From positions 1 through 64,000 of the forward strand of contig JBAVAR010000054.1 in NCBI GenBank assembly GCA_049585815.1: a stretch of DNA of 64,000 bases, written 5' to 3'. Positions 17,306 through 26,410 of this stretch are shown here, one piece after another. The stretch is from DATLSM01 sp049585815 (lineage in GTDB: Bacteria; Actinomycetota; Thermoleophilia; Solirubrobacterales; 70-9). The first letter of the stretch is position 1, and each line of letters starts with the position of its first letter. The notes beneath the pieces are model-generated. The model saw only the letters and a list, made by a program, of their open reading frames with translations. It made no database searches and was not told the origin of the DNA. A program made the translations under genes and the position numbers.

Positions 17306-17674
17306 ATGAGCCGATCCCAGCGAGCGCTTGCCGGCTTCTTCACCTTCGCCGGTGCTCTTCATTTCCTGATTCCACGCAGCTATGAGGCGATCGTGCCGCC
17401 GTGGGTGAGGCTGCGGCGAGAGGCGGTCGCCATCAGCGGAGTTGCAGAGATTCTCGGCGCCAGCGCCCTGATTTCTCCCCGGACCCGCCGGTTTGCTCGA
17501 TGGTGGCTGCTCGGGCTCCTGGTGGCGGTCTTTCCCGCGAACGTCCAGATGGCGCTGAGGCCGGGGGAGGTGCCGGGGCTCGACCTCAGGCGGGTTCCGC
17601 GTTGGGCGCTATGGGCGCGGCTTCCGCTGCAGCCCTTGGCGATGCTGTGGGTATGGCGCTCAACACCGAAGTGA
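17306..17674 (+). CDS. DoxX-like small membrane protein
   Basis: 122 residues from ATG 17306. Three to four membrane segments (ALAGFFTFAGALHFLIP, AISGVAEILGASALI, WWLLGLLVAVFPANVQMAL, LPLQPLAMLWVW). The FAGALHFLIPRSYE start and the GVAEILGA core match DoxX-like proteins, often linked to redox homeostasis in membranes. Divergent from the cupin gene with about 30 nt between starts, so they share a promoter region. Confidence 0.75.
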   Translation: MSRSQRALAGFFTFAGALHFLIPRSYEAIVPPWVRLRREAVAISGVAEILGASALISPRTRRFARWWLLGLLVAVFPANVQMALRPGEVPGLDLRRVPRWALWARLPLQPLAMLWVWRSTPK

Positions 17675-17710
17675 AGAATTGAAGGAGCGCCCGTAGGGGC
17701 CCTCAGCCGA

Positions 17711-18061
17711 TCAACTCGCCAGCCCGGGAATGTGGCGCTCGACGTGCCTGGCGATCGTCTGTCGGACCCAGCGCTGGGTCTCAGCGTCCGACATCCGGTA
17801 GCGGCCGAGCAGCATCTTCTGGTCACTCAGCGGTAGCCCGGCGATCTCCCAACGAACCGCCAGCCGCTCGAACATGACCTCCGAGCGCCGGCGCCAGGCG
17901 TCCTCCTGGGATGCCGCCTCTCCCGCCGGGGGCTCTCCGATCTTGGCAATGGTGGCGGCGCTGAGCGTCTGGCGTAGCGTCAAGATATTGCCATCTGCGT
18001 CTGTGTAGTCGACGGTCGGTGCCTTTCTGCGGGGTTGTCTCTTGCCCTTGCGCTTGGCCAT
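17711..18061 (-). CDS. Hypothetical basic protein
   Basis: 116 residues. The N-terminus is strongly basic (MAKRKGKRQPRRKAP) with a middle TLRQTLSAATIAKIG and a Trp/Arg-rich C-terminal half (AWRRRSEVMFERLAVRWEIAG). No signal peptide or membrane segment. I do not recognise a family; the basic tail could bind nucleic acid. Divergent from the VOC protein gene. Confidence 0.65.
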   Translation of the reverse strand: MAKRKGKRQPRRKAPTVDYTDADGNILTLRQTLSAATIAKIGEPPAGEAASQEDAWRRRSEVMFERLAVRWEIAGLPLSDQKMLLGRYRMSDAETQRWVRQTIARHVERHIPGLAS

Positions 18062-18147
18062 GGAAGGAGATTAGGCGCAGGGGGTGCGACTTTCCGCGCG
18101 GGGGTAGAGTCAAGCGGCAACGCTGCTCCGAACTGAGGAGGAACCCG

Positions 18148-18543
18148 ATGTCAGTGATCGCGCCGCTGGTCAAAGGAGTGGATTTCGTCACGGTACCCAC
18201 CCGCGATCTTGCCACCGCGATGGAGTTCTACGGAGAGGCGCTCGGGATGCCGCGCTCAATGTACATCGAGGGCAAACCGTTCGCCGAGTTCGAGACCGGC
18301 AGCCTGACCCTCGGCGTCATCGAACCAGACAAGATGGGGCTCGAGTACGCGCTAAACCGCAACCACATCGCCCTCCGCGTCGATGACGTGGCGAGCGCGC
18401 GGACCGAGCTGGAGACCCGTGGCGTGGTCTTTGAGGGCGAGATACTCGATACGGGCGTCTGCCACATGGCCTTCTTCACTGACCCCGATGGCAACGCGCT
18501 GATGCTCCACCACCGCTACGCCCCGCGTGAAGCGCAGGCCTAG
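18148..18543 (+). CDS. VOC-superfamily (glyoxalase-like) protein
   Basis: 131 residues from ATG 18148, which has GAGGAGG upstream. One VOC domain made of two beta-alpha-beta-beta-beta units: VDFVTVPTRDLATAMEFYGEALG, then HIALRVDDVASARTELETRG and AFFTDPDGNALMLHHR. Such proteins bind a metal and act as glyoxalases, dioxygenases or resistance proteins; the substrate is not predictable. Ends 4 nt from the convergent propeller gene. Confidence 0.85.
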   Translation: MSVIAPLVKGVDFVTVPTRDLATAMEFYGEALGMPRSMYIEGKPFAEFETGSLTLGVIEPDKMGLEYALNRNHIALRVDDVASARTELETRGVVFEGEILDTGVCHMAFFTDPDGNALMLHHRYAPREAQA

Positions 18544-18547
18544 AGCC

Positions 18548-20134
18548 CTACCGGATGATCCTCAACCTGACGACTCGGGTCCGTTTGGAACCATCAACCT
18601 TGGCCGTCTCACTGACCAAAGCATTGCCGGCCGCGGCCAGGCTGTCTCTGTAGGCCGCCCTCGGCTTGAGCGAGACGACGCTTGAGCGTCCGGCCTTCAG
18701 CCTCAGCCCGGCGACGGCGCTCTCAATTCTTCCCCGGTGCCTCGCACTCACCGCCTCGAGCCTGAACTTGCAGCCTCCATGACCTGCCCTATTGGGGCAG
18801 GTGATCCGCACGCTGGGGTAGGAGACCTGGATGATCTGGGAGGAGCTGGCGGCAGTCGACCCGTTACAAAGAGCAGTCTGTCCGGTGAAGAGAAATGCGG
18901 TGGAGCAGCCTTCTTCGTCGGTCACCGTCAGCGTCGCCTTGTAGATGCCGGGAGCGAAGTAGGAATGGCTCGCCGCCGGGCCGGCGCTCGTTTCCTGGAA
19001 TCCGTCGCCGAACCCCCAATCAAAGCCGCCAATCGTGCCGTCGGGGTCACTTGATGCGGAGGCGTTGAAAGCGACCGGGACCTGGGGCCGAGCGGTGAGA
19101 TGAGTGAAGGAGGCATGGGGAGGCTGGTCGGGGGTGATCGCGATCCAGAGGGGGAGTTTGCCGACGCCAACCGGTGTTCCGAGCTGGTCGGTCTGCGTGC
19201 TGATCGGGACGACGGCTTCGGCGCCGCCGGCCTCGGCCACGTATGCGCTCTTGCCATCGGGGGTGAGCGTAATTGCGCGCGGTTCCTTGCCCAGGGCTAT
19301 CGGAGTGCCGAGCACCTGATTTGTCTGAGTGTCGATCACCGAGACAGCTTTCGATTTGGCATCGCTGACGTATGCGCTGCTGCCATCGGGGGACATCGCG
19401 ATTCCGTCCGGCGTCCCGACCGGGATCGGAGATCCCTGTACCTGATTGGTTTGCGTGTCGATCACCGAGATGTCGTTTGATCCTTCGTTGAGGACGTAGG
19501 CAGTCTTGCCGTCGGGAGTGACCGCCACCTTGCTCGGGTCTTCACCGACCTTGATCGATGCCAGCACCTGATTTGTCTGGGTGGCGATGACCGAAACGCT
19601 TTCCGAGCCCGAATTTGAGACGTATGCCGACTCACCGTCGGGGGTTATGGCGATGCCATACGGATGCTCGCCAACTGGGATCGGCGAGCCGACCACCTGA
19701 TCGGTCTGGATATCGACCACCGAAAGGTTGTCAGATTCTTCATTGACCACATAAGCCGTCTTACCGTCGGGGGTCACCGCGATCGCGTCCGGTTCTTCCG
19801 TCCCGGCACCGAGGTCGATCGGCGGGCCCACCACAGAGTTGGTCTGGGTGTCGATCACCGAAAGGCTGTCTTCGCCGGAATTGGCGACGTATGCGCTCAT
19901 TCCATCCGGCGTGATCGCGATCGCCTCCGGTGCGGCCCCGACTCTGATCGGCGGGCCCACCACCTGATTGGTCTGGGTGTCGATCGCCGTCACGCTTTCA
20001 GACTGAAAGTTGGCGACGTAGGCCTCACCGGCCCGGGCAGTCGGAGCGAGCGAAGCCAAGACCGAGACGACGAGCGCCAAGGCAGCGAGCAAGCCACCGA
20101 GAAGATGCGCCAGATCGCATCGTTCCTCGCCCAT
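18548..20134 (-). CDS. Secreted YVTN beta-propeller protein with PKD domain
   Basis: 528 residues. Signal peptide about 10-35 (LLGGLLAALALVVSVLASLAP). Six to seven repeats of about 43 residues follow, each with AYVANSGxxxVSVIDTQTNQV and ITPDGxxAYV, the YVTN/YncE-like propeller pattern. Residues about 345-420 form a PKD domain (NASASSDPDGTIGGFDWGFG). The C-terminal 100 residues include two Cys and a Thermoleophilia-style exported module. Probably a surface or extracellular binding protein. Highly repetitive DNA, so assembly errors are possible. Confidence 0.85.
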   Translation of the reverse strand: MGEERCDLAHLLGGLLAALALVVSVLASLAPTARAGEAYVANFQSESVTAIDTQTNQVVGPPIRVGAAPEAIAITPDGMSAYVANSGEDSLSVIDTQTNSVVGPPIDLGAGTEEPDAIAVTPDGKTAYVVNEESDNLSVVDIQTDQVVGSPIPVGEHPYGIAITPDGESAYVSNSGSESVSVIATQTNQVLASIKVGEDPSKVAVTPDGKTAYVLNEGSNDISVIDTQTNQVQGSPIPVGTPDGIAMSPDGSSAYVSDAKSKAVSVIDTQTNQVLGTPIALGKEPRAITLTPDGKSAYVAEAGGAEAVVPISTQTDQLGTPVGVGKLPLWIAITPDQPPHASFTHLTARPQVPVAFNASASSDPDGTIGGFDWGFGDGFQETSAGPAASHSYFAPGIYKATLTVTDEEGCSTAFLFTGQTALCNGSTAASSSQIIQVSYPSVRITCPNRAGHGGCKFRLEAVSARHRGRIESAVAGLRLKAGRSSVVSLKPRAAYRDSLAAAGNALVSETAKVDGSKRTRVVRLRIIR

Positions 20135-20205
20135 CGGGTCAGTCTAGGCCCGGTCGGGGGAATCTTGGGCAAATGTCGCTGCCGACTGGCGTAAAGTCGG
20201 AGCCA

Positions 20206-21525
20206 ATGGCAAAGAGAAAACCGCGGTGCGGGAGGAGAGCGCGATCGGCCACAGCCATCTTCGTGGCCGCCGCCGCACTGGCGCTGGCTCCCGGACAGGC
20301 GCGTGCGGCCCAGACCTTCTATGTCTCTCCCATCGGTTCCGGGAGTGGCTGCACGCAGGCAAAACCGTGCGAAATAGCCGCCGCGCTTGCAATGGCCGGC
20401 TCCGGCGACACCGTCCTGCTTGCGGGGGATGAAGGAAGTTACGCCCTCCCCCAATCTCCGACCCTGGAACAGCTAGACGTTCCGGCCGGGGTGACGGTGG
20501 AGGGCGAGGAGGGGCAGTCGCGCCCATTGCTCTACTCAGCCGCACCCGACTACGCCGTGCAGCTCGGTCCGGGATCGAGGCTCTATGACTTCGAGCTGCA
20601 CTACACAAATACAGACATCTCCGCGTCTGCGCTTCTCGCAATGGGCATCGTGGAACGAGTGATGATCGAGGCCCCCGACAGCACCGCATGTGCTCCGCTC
20701 GGTGAAACACGGATCCTCGACTCGGTCTGTTGGGGTGAGTACGGGCTTCGCAGCCGAGACTCGGTTGGCTCCAGCTGGACCCTGACTCTGCGCAATGACA
20801 CAATCGCTGCCCCACAGGAAGCCGTCCATCTTCACGCCGAAAGCGGCTCGAATCTGCGGATGGTTGCCATCAACACGATCGTCCACGGATTGGCCCTTGA
20901 CATCGGTGCCGATCGATCCGGAACCGGCACTGTCACCGCGACCTTGGATCACTCCAACTACACAGGCGTGGACGCCGAAACGGGAGCCACCGTCACGCCG
21001 ACGGGGAGCGCGACCAACCAGACCGCCCCACCCTTCTTCGTCGACGCCGAAACCGGAAACTTCCGCGAGACGGCCGACTCTCCGACGATCGACGCTGGCG
21101 TGAACGAAGCCGCGAACGGGGAAACCGACCTTGCCGGTAACCCCCGCGAGCTGCCCGGCCAGCTCACCTGCGAACAGGAACCTCCCGCGGTCACCGACAT
21201 CGGTGCCTATGAGTTCGTACCCGTCGCCCCGCCATGCCTTCCACCGCCGATCGAACGTAAACCCCATGCACCGAACACACGAATCATCGGCGCCGGCGTC
21301 CGCCATCACACGGTGACCTTTAGGTTTAGGGCAGTCAAAGAAATCGGCGTCCTCAGCTTCCAGTGCGAGCTCGCCGAGGAGCCCTTCAGGCCGTGCAGCT
21401 CGCCGAAAACCTACACGCACCTGAGGCCCGGCAAGTACCGCTTCACGGTACGGGCCGTCGGTCAACCCGGCGGAATTGACCTGACCCCCGCGATACGCAG
21501 CGTATGGGTCGGATCGCGGCGATAG
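20206..21525 (+). CDS. Secreted right-handed beta-helix protein
   Basis: 439 residues from ATG 20206; an in-frame start at 20173 adds 11 residues. Signal peptide (ATAIFVAAAALALAPGQARA). The start of the mature part, QTFYVSPIGSGSGCTQAKPC, and later NFRETADSPTIDAG, DLAGNPRELPG and DIGAYEF are the hallmark of parallel beta-helix proteins with the choice-of-anchor Q ending. A C-terminal domain (from about 370) has a Cys pair (FQCELAEEPFRPC). Divergent from the YVTN propeller gene; shared promoter region 20135-20205. Confidence 0.82.
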   Translation: MAKRKPRCGRRARSATAIFVAAAALALAPGQARAAQTFYVSPIGSGSGCTQAKPCEIAAALAMAGSGDTVLLAGDEGSYALPQSPTLEQLDVPAGVTVEGEEGQSRPLLYSAAPDYAVQLGPGSRLYDFELHYTNTDISASALLAMGIVERVMIEAPDSTACAPLGETRILDSVCWGEYGLRSRDSVGSSWTLTLRNDTIAAPQEAVHLHAESGSNLRMVAINTIVHGLALDIGADRSGTGTVTATLDHSNYTGVDAETGATVTPTGSATNQTAPPFFVDAETGNFRETADSPTIDAGVNEAANGETDLAGNPRELPGQLTCEQEPPAVTDIGAYEFVPVAPPCLPPPIERKPHAPNTRIIGAGVRHHTVTFRFRAVKEIGVLSFQCELAEEPFRPCSSPKTYTHLRPGKYRFTVRAVGQPGGIDLTPAIRSVWVGSRR

Positions 21526-21545
21526 CGCAGGCGCCAGACACCCGT

Positions 21546-21824
21546 TCAGGCGAGGGCGTCGACCTTGGCGGCAAGCTCGAAATCGGCGGCGGTGAGCCCA
21601 CCCTCAGAGTGCGTGGAGATCGTCACCGTCACCGTGTCCCAGGAGATCTCGACGTCAGGGTGGTGTCCCATCGCCTCTGCCGGCTCGACCAGGCGACGAA
21701 CGAACTCAACCGAGCCGACGAAATCGCCTCGATCAAAGCTGCTGGCGATCGCATCTCCCCTGCGCTGCCAGCCACTCAGGCTGGCAAGCCGTTCCTCGAT
21801 CTCGGCATCGCTCAAAAGCGCCAC
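21546..21824 (-). CDS. 4a-hydroxytetrahydrobiopterin dehydratase (pterin-4a-carbinolamine dehydratase)
   Basis: 92 residues, the normal length. The conserved motif EAMGHHPDVEISWDTVTVTI carries the catalytic His pair; the C-terminus has THSEGGLTAADFELA. It recycles the pterin cofactor of aromatic amino-acid hydroxylases, and actinobacterial copies also occur without such an enzyme. No phenylalanine hydroxylase is in the window. Divergent from the next gene by 47 nt. Confidence 0.93.
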   Translation of the reverse strand: MALLSDAEIEERLASLSGWQRRGDAIASSFDRGDFVGSVEFVRRLVEPAEAMGHHPDVEISWDTVTVTISTHSEGGLTAADFELAAKVDALA

Positions 21825-21871
21825 CGGGCCATTATCACCGAATTTGCGTCGGCGCCCATCACACTGATCAG

Positions 21872-22438
21872 ATGACCGACTGGACCTGGCAGGTGATCGG
21901 CTGCATCTGGCTCGCCTGGCTCATCTACTGGCTGGTAATGGCCTTCAGGACCAAGCCCACGGTCGAACGAGGAGGGTTTGTCGGGTATCGCCTGGTGGCC
22001 CTCGGCCTCGCGGTCGTCCTGATCGCCGCGGGACACATCATCCACATCTCCCCTCAGTCACGCCTTTGGCAGACGACGGTTGCAGTGGGCGCCATCACCG
22101 ACTGCATGGTCCTGGGTGGAGCTGCCTTCACGGTTTGGGCGCGAATTACGCTGGGACGAAATTGGAGTGCAGAGGTGACCTTCAAGCAGGATCATGAGCT
22201 GATCGAGTCTGGCCCCTACGCGCTGGCCCGACATCCAATCTACACCGGTCTAATCGTCATGGCGCTCGGCACCGCGATCAACTACGGGCGTGCCATCGGC
22301 TTTGTCATCTTCTTCGCAATATGCGGCGCCGTTTGGCTAAAGGCCCGCCAAGAGGAACAGATTATGAGCAGGCACTTTCCCGATGCCTACCCCGCATACA
22401 AGCAGCGGGTCCACGCGCTCATACCGTTCGTGCTCTAG
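21872..22438 (+). CDS. Isoprenylcysteine carboxyl methyltransferase (ICMT)-family membrane protein
   Basis: 188 residues with four to five membrane helices. The C-terminal catalytic block reads LIESGPYALARHPIYTGLI, then ARQEEQIMSRHFPDAYPAYKQRV, with the RHP and EE motifs that bind SAM in ICMT/PEMT-type enzymes. In bacteria these methylate lipids or unknown small molecules. Starts 47 nt from the divergent pterin dehydratase, and the next gene begins 15 nt after its stop. Confidence 0.85.
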   Translation: MTDWTWQVIGCIWLAWLIYWLVMAFRTKPTVERGGFVGYRLVALGLAVVLIAAGHIIHISPQSRLWQTTVAVGAITDCMVLGGAAFTVWARITLGRNWSAEVTFKQDHELIESGPYALARHPIYTGLIVMALGTAINYGRAIGFVIFFAICGAVWLKARQEEQIMSRHFPDAYPAYKQRVHALIPFVL

Positions 22439-22452
22439 ATATTCGGGTGCCG

Positions 22453-23256
22453 ATGATCCTGCTTTCCAAACTTCTGCTCGCCCCGTCCTGCGTCGTCGCG
22501 GTGTCCCTCGCAGGGCGGCGCTGGGGGACCGCGATCGCCGGCATCCTCGGGGGTCTGCCGGTCGTCGCCGGCCCGATCCTGCTGGTGTTGGCGCTGGTGC
22601 ACGGGCCAACCTTCGGCGCCATTGCCGCGGCCGGGACCCTGCTCGGCCTGTGTGCCCTCGCAACCTTCGTCGTGATCTACGGCCGAGTCTCGGAGAGCCT
22701 CGGGCCGGCGGCGAGCGTCCTCTGCGGCTGGGGCGGATTCCTCGCCACCGTCGCCCTGCTTGACCAGATCCGACCGCCGGAGGCGGTGGCCCTGGCAATG
22801 GCCGGAGCCAGCTTCGCTGCGGGCCTCGCCCTGCTGCCCGTTCCGGGCGGAGAACCCGCCCAGACCGGCACCCTCCCCTGGTGGGACCTCCCCGCGCGCG
22901 GACTGGCAGCGATGGCCCTTGTGCTCATCTTGACCGCCGCTTCGGGCTCCCTCGGGCCCAATCTCAGCGGCCTGCTCGCCCCGTTTCCGATCATCACCGG
23001 CGTCCTCGCTGTCTTCACCCACGCTCACGGCGGCTCCGCCCAGGTGCGCATCCTTCTGCGGAACTTCCTGATCGGCTTCTACGGATTCGCCAGCTTCTGC
23101 TTCATCCTCGCGATCGGACTTCTCCCCCTCGGCACGGGTCCCGCCTTCATCGTCGCGATCGCAGTCGCGGTTGGCGTGCAGACTGCGGTTTTCGTGGCCC
23201 GCAGCAAGCGCTGGGTAAGGGCGGGTACCGAGGCGGCGTTGGAGCGCTCCGGCTGA
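22453..23256 (+). CDS. Integral membrane protein, unknown function
   Basis: 267 residues from ATG 22453. About eight hydrophobic helices fill the protein, with short charged loops (LAGRRWG, VPGGEPAQTGTLPWWD). The Gly/Pro-rich first helix pair IAGILGGLPVVAGPILL and the later LSGLLAPFPIITGVLAVF look like two halves of an internal repeat. No transporter family recognised. Probably co-transcribed with the methyltransferase 15 nt upstream. Confidence 0.75.
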   Translation: MILLSKLLLAPSCVVAVSLAGRRWGTAIAGILGGLPVVAGPILLVLALVHGPTFGAIAAAGTLLGLCALATFVVIYGRVSESLGPAASVLCGWGGFLATVALLDQIRPPEAVALAMAGASFAAGLALLPVPGGEPAQTGTLPWWDLPARGLAAMALVLILTAASGSLGPNLSGLLAPFPIITGVLAVFTHAHGGSAQVRILLRNFLIGFYGFASFCFILAIGLLPLGTGPAFIVAIAVAVGVQTAVFVARSKRWVRAGTEAALERSG

Positions 23257-23273
23257 GGCCCCGACGGCGGGCG

Positions 23274-23561
23274 CTAGCCCTGCTGGAGGTTGGCGACCTC
23301 GAAGGCGGTTTCCTGCGGGGGTGCGGGAAACGCTCCCACCGCGCTCTGTAGTCCCGGTTTCAGATCCTGGTCGCGAAACCGCTCCCAGTCCGCCTTGGAA
23401 TCAAAGACGGCGACGATCATCCAACCGTCCTCGGTCGGGCCAGCGGCGTGGTAGCTCTGCCCGGCGGGCAGACCCCCGTCTTCGGGGTGGACAACGGCGA
23501 GGGCCGCACGATATTGCTCCTCGGTACCGTCAGGGAAGTGATGGGTAATCGCATAGGCCAT
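23274..23561 (-). CDS. Small ABM-like (antibiotic biosynthesis monooxygenase-fold) protein
   Basis: 95 residues from ATG 23561, preceded by AGGAGAG; the longer frame to 23600 lacks support. The pattern YAITHHFPDGTEEQYRAAL ... WMIVAVFDSKADWERFRDQDL fits dimeric alpha/beta-barrel proteins. No catalytic residues can be assigned. Convergent with the membrane protein gene. Confidence 0.72.
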   Translation of the reverse strand: MAYAITHHFPDGTEEQYRAALAVVHPEDGGLPAGQSYHAAGPTEDGWMIVAVFDSKADWERFRDQDLKPGLQSAVGAFPAPPQETAFEVANLQQG

Positions 23562-23644
23562 TCGGTCTCTCCTCGTTTGGGGTCCCGTCGGAGCCGCCAA
23601 CCCAACCTACGCTTTTCCCCCCTTGCGGTCAATGCCGGGCCATC

Positions 23645-24811
23645 TCAGTGGCGGCGGTGCCCCCTCCGCCTTCTGGCCTTCACGCACCTTTCCTTGCCGT
23701 GAACGGTCTTCTTTCTCAAGCCCTTCCTGCACTTGAGCACTTTTGGAGGGGGAGTTGTGAGTGGCGGAATGCTGGCCAGCGGCTGGACCTGTAGGGCATT
23801 GCTTGTCGCCATGCCCGAACCGTGGCCGTTGATCGCCGTCACCCGGCAGGCGAGCATCGCCCCCACTTCGTTGCCCTGTACCTCAAAGGTGCTAGATGTC
23901 TGCCCGGTAAGCGGAATTCCGTTCCGCAACCACTTGTAGGAATAGGCCGACGGATCGTTGGTCCAAGAACCGGTCGAGCAGAACAGGGTGTTTCCGGGCA
24001 TCGGCGTGCCCGAGAGCCCTGGAGCCCCGATGTTGGCGGGCCACAGCGTGGAAGCCAGTTGAAGTTCAGCATTGATCCCGTTGACAGAGTTCGGCGCGGT
24101 CACCGCGATTGCTTCGGCCTGACCCAGAGTTGGCTTGTCGTTGTAGTACTGGGTTATGTAACCATTTTCATCTTCTTCGGTAAATTCAGTTGTAAATTCG
24201 ACCTTGTATTCGCCCGTCGGTAGGCCCACGAGAGCGTATTCCCCATCTGAGTTGGAAAGGGCGCATCGCACGTATTCATACCGTTCACCGCGAACCGCCA
24301 AGGCGCAGATCCCGATTTCCGCGAGTCCGCTGTGAGTTCCAGCGCCGGTCAATTTTCCCTTTATCAGTCCTCCCTTATGCATTTCAGCATCGACTTCGGA
24401 GACGATTCCGTTGGAGGTTACGGCCACGGCTTTGGCCGTTTGGAGAGTTGCTGCGGCGTTGTAGTACTGGGTTATGTAGTCGAGGCTTTCGGTTCCTGTC
24501 CAGAATTCGACTATGTATTCGCCTACAGGAAGTTTCGACAGAGTGTATTCACCGTTTGTACCGGTTTTAGTGCAGTTGAAGTTTTCGAGTTCTTCCTTTT
24601 CAAGAGCGCACACTTCGACGCCTTCGATCGCCGCATGGGTAGAGGCGTCGGTCACTTCGCCTTTGATTGAGCCGGGTTCGGCGGCTGCAGATGCCATCGC
24701 CGGCACGGCGAGCAGGCCGCATATTGTGAGCGCCAAGGCCGCAAGTACGCCAGTCGCTGTCTGGATCTCGCGCTTGCCACCCCTCGAGCCGCCGATGGTC
24801 TGCAGAATCAC
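23645..24811 (-). CDS. Secreted protein with two carboxypeptidase-regulatory-like domains
   Basis: 388 residues. Signal peptide about 17-43. Two tandem domains of about 95 residues (45-140 and 145-245) each begin IKGEVTD/IKGKLTG and end with GEYxVEF followed by YITQYYN, an unusually exact repeat. A further Ig-like domain (255-345, LSGTPMPGNTLFCSTGSW) and a Lys/Arg-rich tail follow (about 355-388, RKGLRKKTVHGKERC). The 24.1-24.6 kb part is AT-richer than its surroundings. Likely an adhesive surface protein. Confidence 0.8.
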   Translation of the reverse strand: MILQTIGGSRGGKREIQTATGVLAALALTICGLLAVPAMASAAAEPGSIKGEVTDASTHAAIEGVEVCALEKEELENFNCTKTGTNGEYTLSKLPVGEYIVEFWTGTESLDYITQYYNAAATLQTAKAVAVTSNGIVSEVDAEMHKGGLIKGKLTGAGTHSGLAEIGICALAVRGERYEYVRCALSNSDGEYALVGLPTGEYKVEFTTEFTEEDENGYITQYYNDKPTLGQAEAIAVTAPNSVNGINAELQLASTLWPANIGAPGLSGTPMPGNTLFCSTGSWTNDPSAYSYKWLRNGIPLTGQTSSTFEVQGNEVGAMLACRVTAINGHGSGMATSNALQVQPLASIPPLTTPPPKVLKCRKGLRKKTVHGKERCVKARRRRGHRRH

Positions 24812-24975
24812 GTCCCTCCCCTTTTGTCCTCGATACCGCTTGCGGCACCCGCAAGCTCTAGCTGATCTCGGGAGGCTACAACGCGCCTTGGCTTCCCACG
24901 CTCAAAACAAAGCGGCGCTTCTACTTTTCACGGCAGCGAATGGTCAGAATTAGGGCAGTATTTGGGTATCGACTG

Positions 24976-25527
24976 TCAGGTCTCGAAGTATTTGGTCGCG
25001 ATCTGGTCGACCGTGCCCTTGGTGCGCCTGGTTGACAGTCCGAGCATGGCGTCGATCGCCTTGAGGTCCAGAGAGGAGTCGAGCAGGCCACCGCTGGGAA
25101 GCCAGTAGAGCTCCCGGCCATGAATTGAAAGGCGATCCTCGCTACTCGCCATTGCCAGCACCTCCTCGCTGACCGCGGTATCAGGCGCACTGGCGAGGAT
25201 CGATACTTGGAGCTTGCCGGCTGAGGCTGCGAGCAGGCTCGCGTCAAAAGGCTCCTGCGACCTGATCTCCCCCATCTCTGCGGCGCTGCGCAGGAACGTC
25301 GGCACCTCATAGCCGAGCGCCTCGGATAGACCGACTTCGACCGCCTCCGCAAGCGCGACCTCATCATCACTCTCATCCCCCCCGACGGCAAAGATCACGT
25401 TTCCGCTGGCGCGAAAGGTGGCCACCTCGACAAAACCCAGCTGCTCGATTCTTGCTCGCAGCTCGTCATTCTTAATCCGCCGGCCCCCGAGGTTCATTCC
25501 GCGCAGGAAGGCGACATAGCGGTCCAC
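24976..25527 (-). CDS. DUF1697 family protein
   Basis: 183 residues from GTG 25527. The open frame extends to 25815, but that is the antisense of the deacetylase. The start matches the family hallmark RYVAFLRGMNLGGRRIKNDELR and ATFRASGNVIF. DUF1697 proteins are common in soil bacteria and their biochemical role is not established. Divergent from the deacetylase gene by 43 nt. Confidence 0.85.
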   Translation of the reverse strand: MDRYVAFLRGMNLGGRRIKNDELRARIEQLGFVEVATFRASGNVIFAVGGDESDDEVALAEAVEVGLSEALGYEVPTFLRSAAEMGEIRSQEPFDASLLAASAGKLQVSILASAPDTAVSEEVLAMASSEDRLSIHGRELYWLPSGGLLDSSLDLKAIDAMLGLSTRRTKGTVDQIATKYFET

Positions 25528-25570
25528 GCCAAAACCATAGTCTTGACTAGATGAACGACCGGTTTCGTAG

Positions 25571-26341
25571 ATGAACGAGTTTCGCAGGACCCAGGGCCAG
25601 GCAGCGGCGAGAGTGGGGGTTGCGTTGGCGATCGCGGCGATCGCGGCGGGGAGCATTGGCGCCAGCGCCGCTCGCTCCTCGAGCGGGAGCGGCGGAACCT
25701 CGGCCGGCTCGCGCGTGGTGGCGGGCTGTGTCGGGGCCGGCGCGGCCCCACTTACAAACGGGCCCCGCTCTCGCAACGTGGTCGCGCTGAGCTTCGATGA
25801 TGGGCCGAGTGCCACCTACACCCCCAAGATCCTCGCGATTCTCGACCGGCTCCATGCGAACGCAACCTTCTTTGAGGAGGGCCGCCACGTCGCCGGCAAC
25901 GAAGCACTGATGCGTCAAATCCTCGCCAGCGGGGACGAGATCGGCAATCACTCCTTTGACCATCCCATGTACCCCGGTTACGGGGAGCTGGCCTCAACCC
26001 AGAGGCGCATCCGCGAAGCGACCGGCTTCACCCCCTGCCTCTTCCGGCCGCCATATGGCCTGATCAACGCAAAGGTTGAAGCGGCGGCGCGAGGTGCGCG
26101 GCTGCAGACGGTTCTCTGGGACGTCGACTCCCACGACGACAAGCACCCCGGCGCCGCCGCAATCCGGGCGAGGGTGCTGAACCTGACTCAACCGGGGTCG
26201 ATTGTCCTTATGCACGACGGCGGCAACCACCCCCAGACAGTGCAGGCGCTGCCCGCGGTGATCCGCGGCCTGCGTGCCCGCGGCTTCCGCTTCGCCACGA
26301 TCACTGCTCTGAGCGGCGGTCGATTCATCTTCAGGCAATAG
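25571..26341 (+). CDS. Secreted NodB-type polysaccharide deacetylase
   Basis: 256 residues. The N-terminal signal/anchor (RVGVALAIAAIAAGSIGASA) is followed by a Ser/Gly linker. NodB motifs: SFDDGP (catalytic Asp and metal Asp), NHSFDHP (metal His pair), FRPPYG, DVDSHD and VLMHDGG. It should remove N-acetyl or O-acetyl groups from cell-wall polymers outside the membrane. Complete and standard length. Convergent with the mannosyltransferase gene. Confidence 0.9.
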   Translation: MNEFRRTQGQAAARVGVALAIAAIAAGSIGASAARSSSGSGGTSAGSRVVAGCVGAGAAPLTNGPRSRNVVALSFDDGPSATYTPKILAILDRLHANATFFEEGRHVAGNEALMRQILASGDEIGNHSFDHPMYPGYGELASTQRRIREATGFTPCLFRPPYGLINAKVEAAARGARLQTVLWDVDSHDDKHPGAAAIRARVLNLTQPGSIVLMHDGGNHPQTVQALPAVIRGLRARGFRFATITALSGGRFIFRQ

Positions 26342-26410
26342 CGGAGAAGTGGCGCCCGATCAGGCCGACACCAACCTTCAGCCCCCGGCCCCTCGCCACA
26401 GAACCGGACC

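Noticed and set aside
20536..21465. 309-residue minus-strand frame over the beta-helix gene
   Set aside because: Antisense shadow; no motif or ribosome site.
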